Origin: JAXDLH01 sp034666705
GTDB taxonomy: Bacteria; Chloroflexota; UBA6077; SHYK01
DNA: 5,018 nt
Reading direction: 5' to 3'
Assembly: GCA_034666705.1 (NCBI GenBank)
Contig: JAXDLH010000443.1
Location: 1-5,018, forward strand
Shown one piece after another: positions 4,669-5,018 of this stretch. Within the stretch, counting starts at the first letter, position 1, and every line of letters starts with the position of its first letter. The notes beneath the pieces were generated by a model. The model was not told where the DNA came from and did no database searches. It worked only from the letters and a program-made list of their open reading frames with translations. A program made the translations under genes and the position numbers.

Positions 4669-5018
4669 TGGCGCAACAGCCGCCCCTGACGCCCGAGCAG
4701 TTGCAGACCCCGCCACTCACTGGCGACGCCTACATCGCGCGGCTGCAGCAACAGAAGACCGAGAGGTATCCCGAGCTGCCCCCGATCTACCGGGCGATCG
4801 CGGATGGCAGCCTCGAACGTGAGTATCTCGAGGCATGGGTCAAGGACACGTACTACTACTGGGACAACCTTTACCGGTCGGTCGGCGGCTGCTTCGTGAA
4901 GATCAACCTTGAAGAGCTGCGCAGCCGCGTGCTCGTGAAGGTCGTGAACATCGAGGGCAAAGAGCTGGGCCACGAGTGGAACGGCTCGAATACACCCGCC
5001 TACGAGGAGCTGTGGCTC
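4668..5018 (+). CDS. PqqC/TenA-like (haem-oxygenase fold) protein, second of a pair, partial
   Basis: The frame is open to the right edge: 117 codons are visible and the C-terminus is missing. Residues 49-63 (LEREYLEAWVKDTYY) and YYWDNLYRSVGGCFVKI (63-79) match the PqqC-like signature 'x.x.Q.WV..rfYYq..ip.kda.i..n', a substrate-pocket helix of the fold. ELRSRVLVKVVNIEGKELG (83-101) then corresponds to 'E.R...I..i.DHDG', and TPAYEELWL (109-117) begins the next helix. This is the portion in which the upstream protein diverges. Where they overlap, the two align without gaps around R..-(I/D)EG, so they look like paralogues. As in the upstream protein, the PqqC 'DHDG' histidine is missing. The start is fixed by the TAATG overlap. 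No strong ribosome site precedes it, which suggests translational coupling. The two products may form a heteromer; this is inferred. Confidence 0.7.
   Translation, partial: MAQQPPLTPEQLQTPPLTGDAYIARLQQQKTERYPELPPIYRAIADGSLEREYLEAWVKDTYYYWDNLYRSVGGCFVKINLEELRSRVLVKVVNIEGKELGHEWNGSNTPAYEELWL

Overview
The window is GC-rich, densely coded bacterial chromosome. It has short intergenic spaces, good Shine-Dalgarno sites, and a mix of oxidative and hydrolytic catabolic genes. A dispersed-repeat end of the TGTCATCCTGAG type, a degenerate GC-rich tandem repeat and a RelE-type toxin-antitoxin pair fit a soil or thermal-environment bacterium. Chloroflexota is my best guess; this is inference, as there is no rRNA or other marker gene here.

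Left part, minus strand (1-633): the first 30 codons of an FAD-binding flavoprotein run off the left edge. Upstream of it is a 149-residue protein of unknown family. The 634-820 space separates these from the plus-strand genes and holds a perfect 11-bp inverted repeat (arms 42 bp apart centre to centre) and a plausible sigma-70 promoter for the plus-strand unit.

Middle, plus strand (821-2442): a compact type II toxin-antitoxin pair with an ATGA overlap (antitoxin 821-1057, RelE/ParE-like toxin 1054-1323) is followed by a COG2159-type metal-dependent amidohydrolase. Its most likely start is 1399, not the ATG that directly abuts the toxin stop.

Non-coding 2443-2768 (326 bp): I find no gene here. 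It contains a 134-bp palindromic element with 15-bp terminal inverted repeats and internal hairpins, then a 17-bp tandem repeat (five good copies and degenerate flanking ones) that runs almost to the ribosome binding site of the next gene.

Right part, plus strand (2769-5018): an FMN-dependent alpha-hydroxy-acid oxidase/dehydrogenase with an altered active site comes first. It is followed by two overlapping genes for what look like haem-oxygenase-fold (PqqC/TenA-like) paralogues; the second runs off the right edge. The two paralogues are almost certainly co-transcribed and may form a heteromer. A functional link to the upstream flavoenzyme is suggested only by proximity. The most noteworthy items are the PqqC-like tandem pair, the altered flavoenzyme active site, the two repeat structures and the operator-like inverted repeat. 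I do not see a clearly new defence or mobile system.
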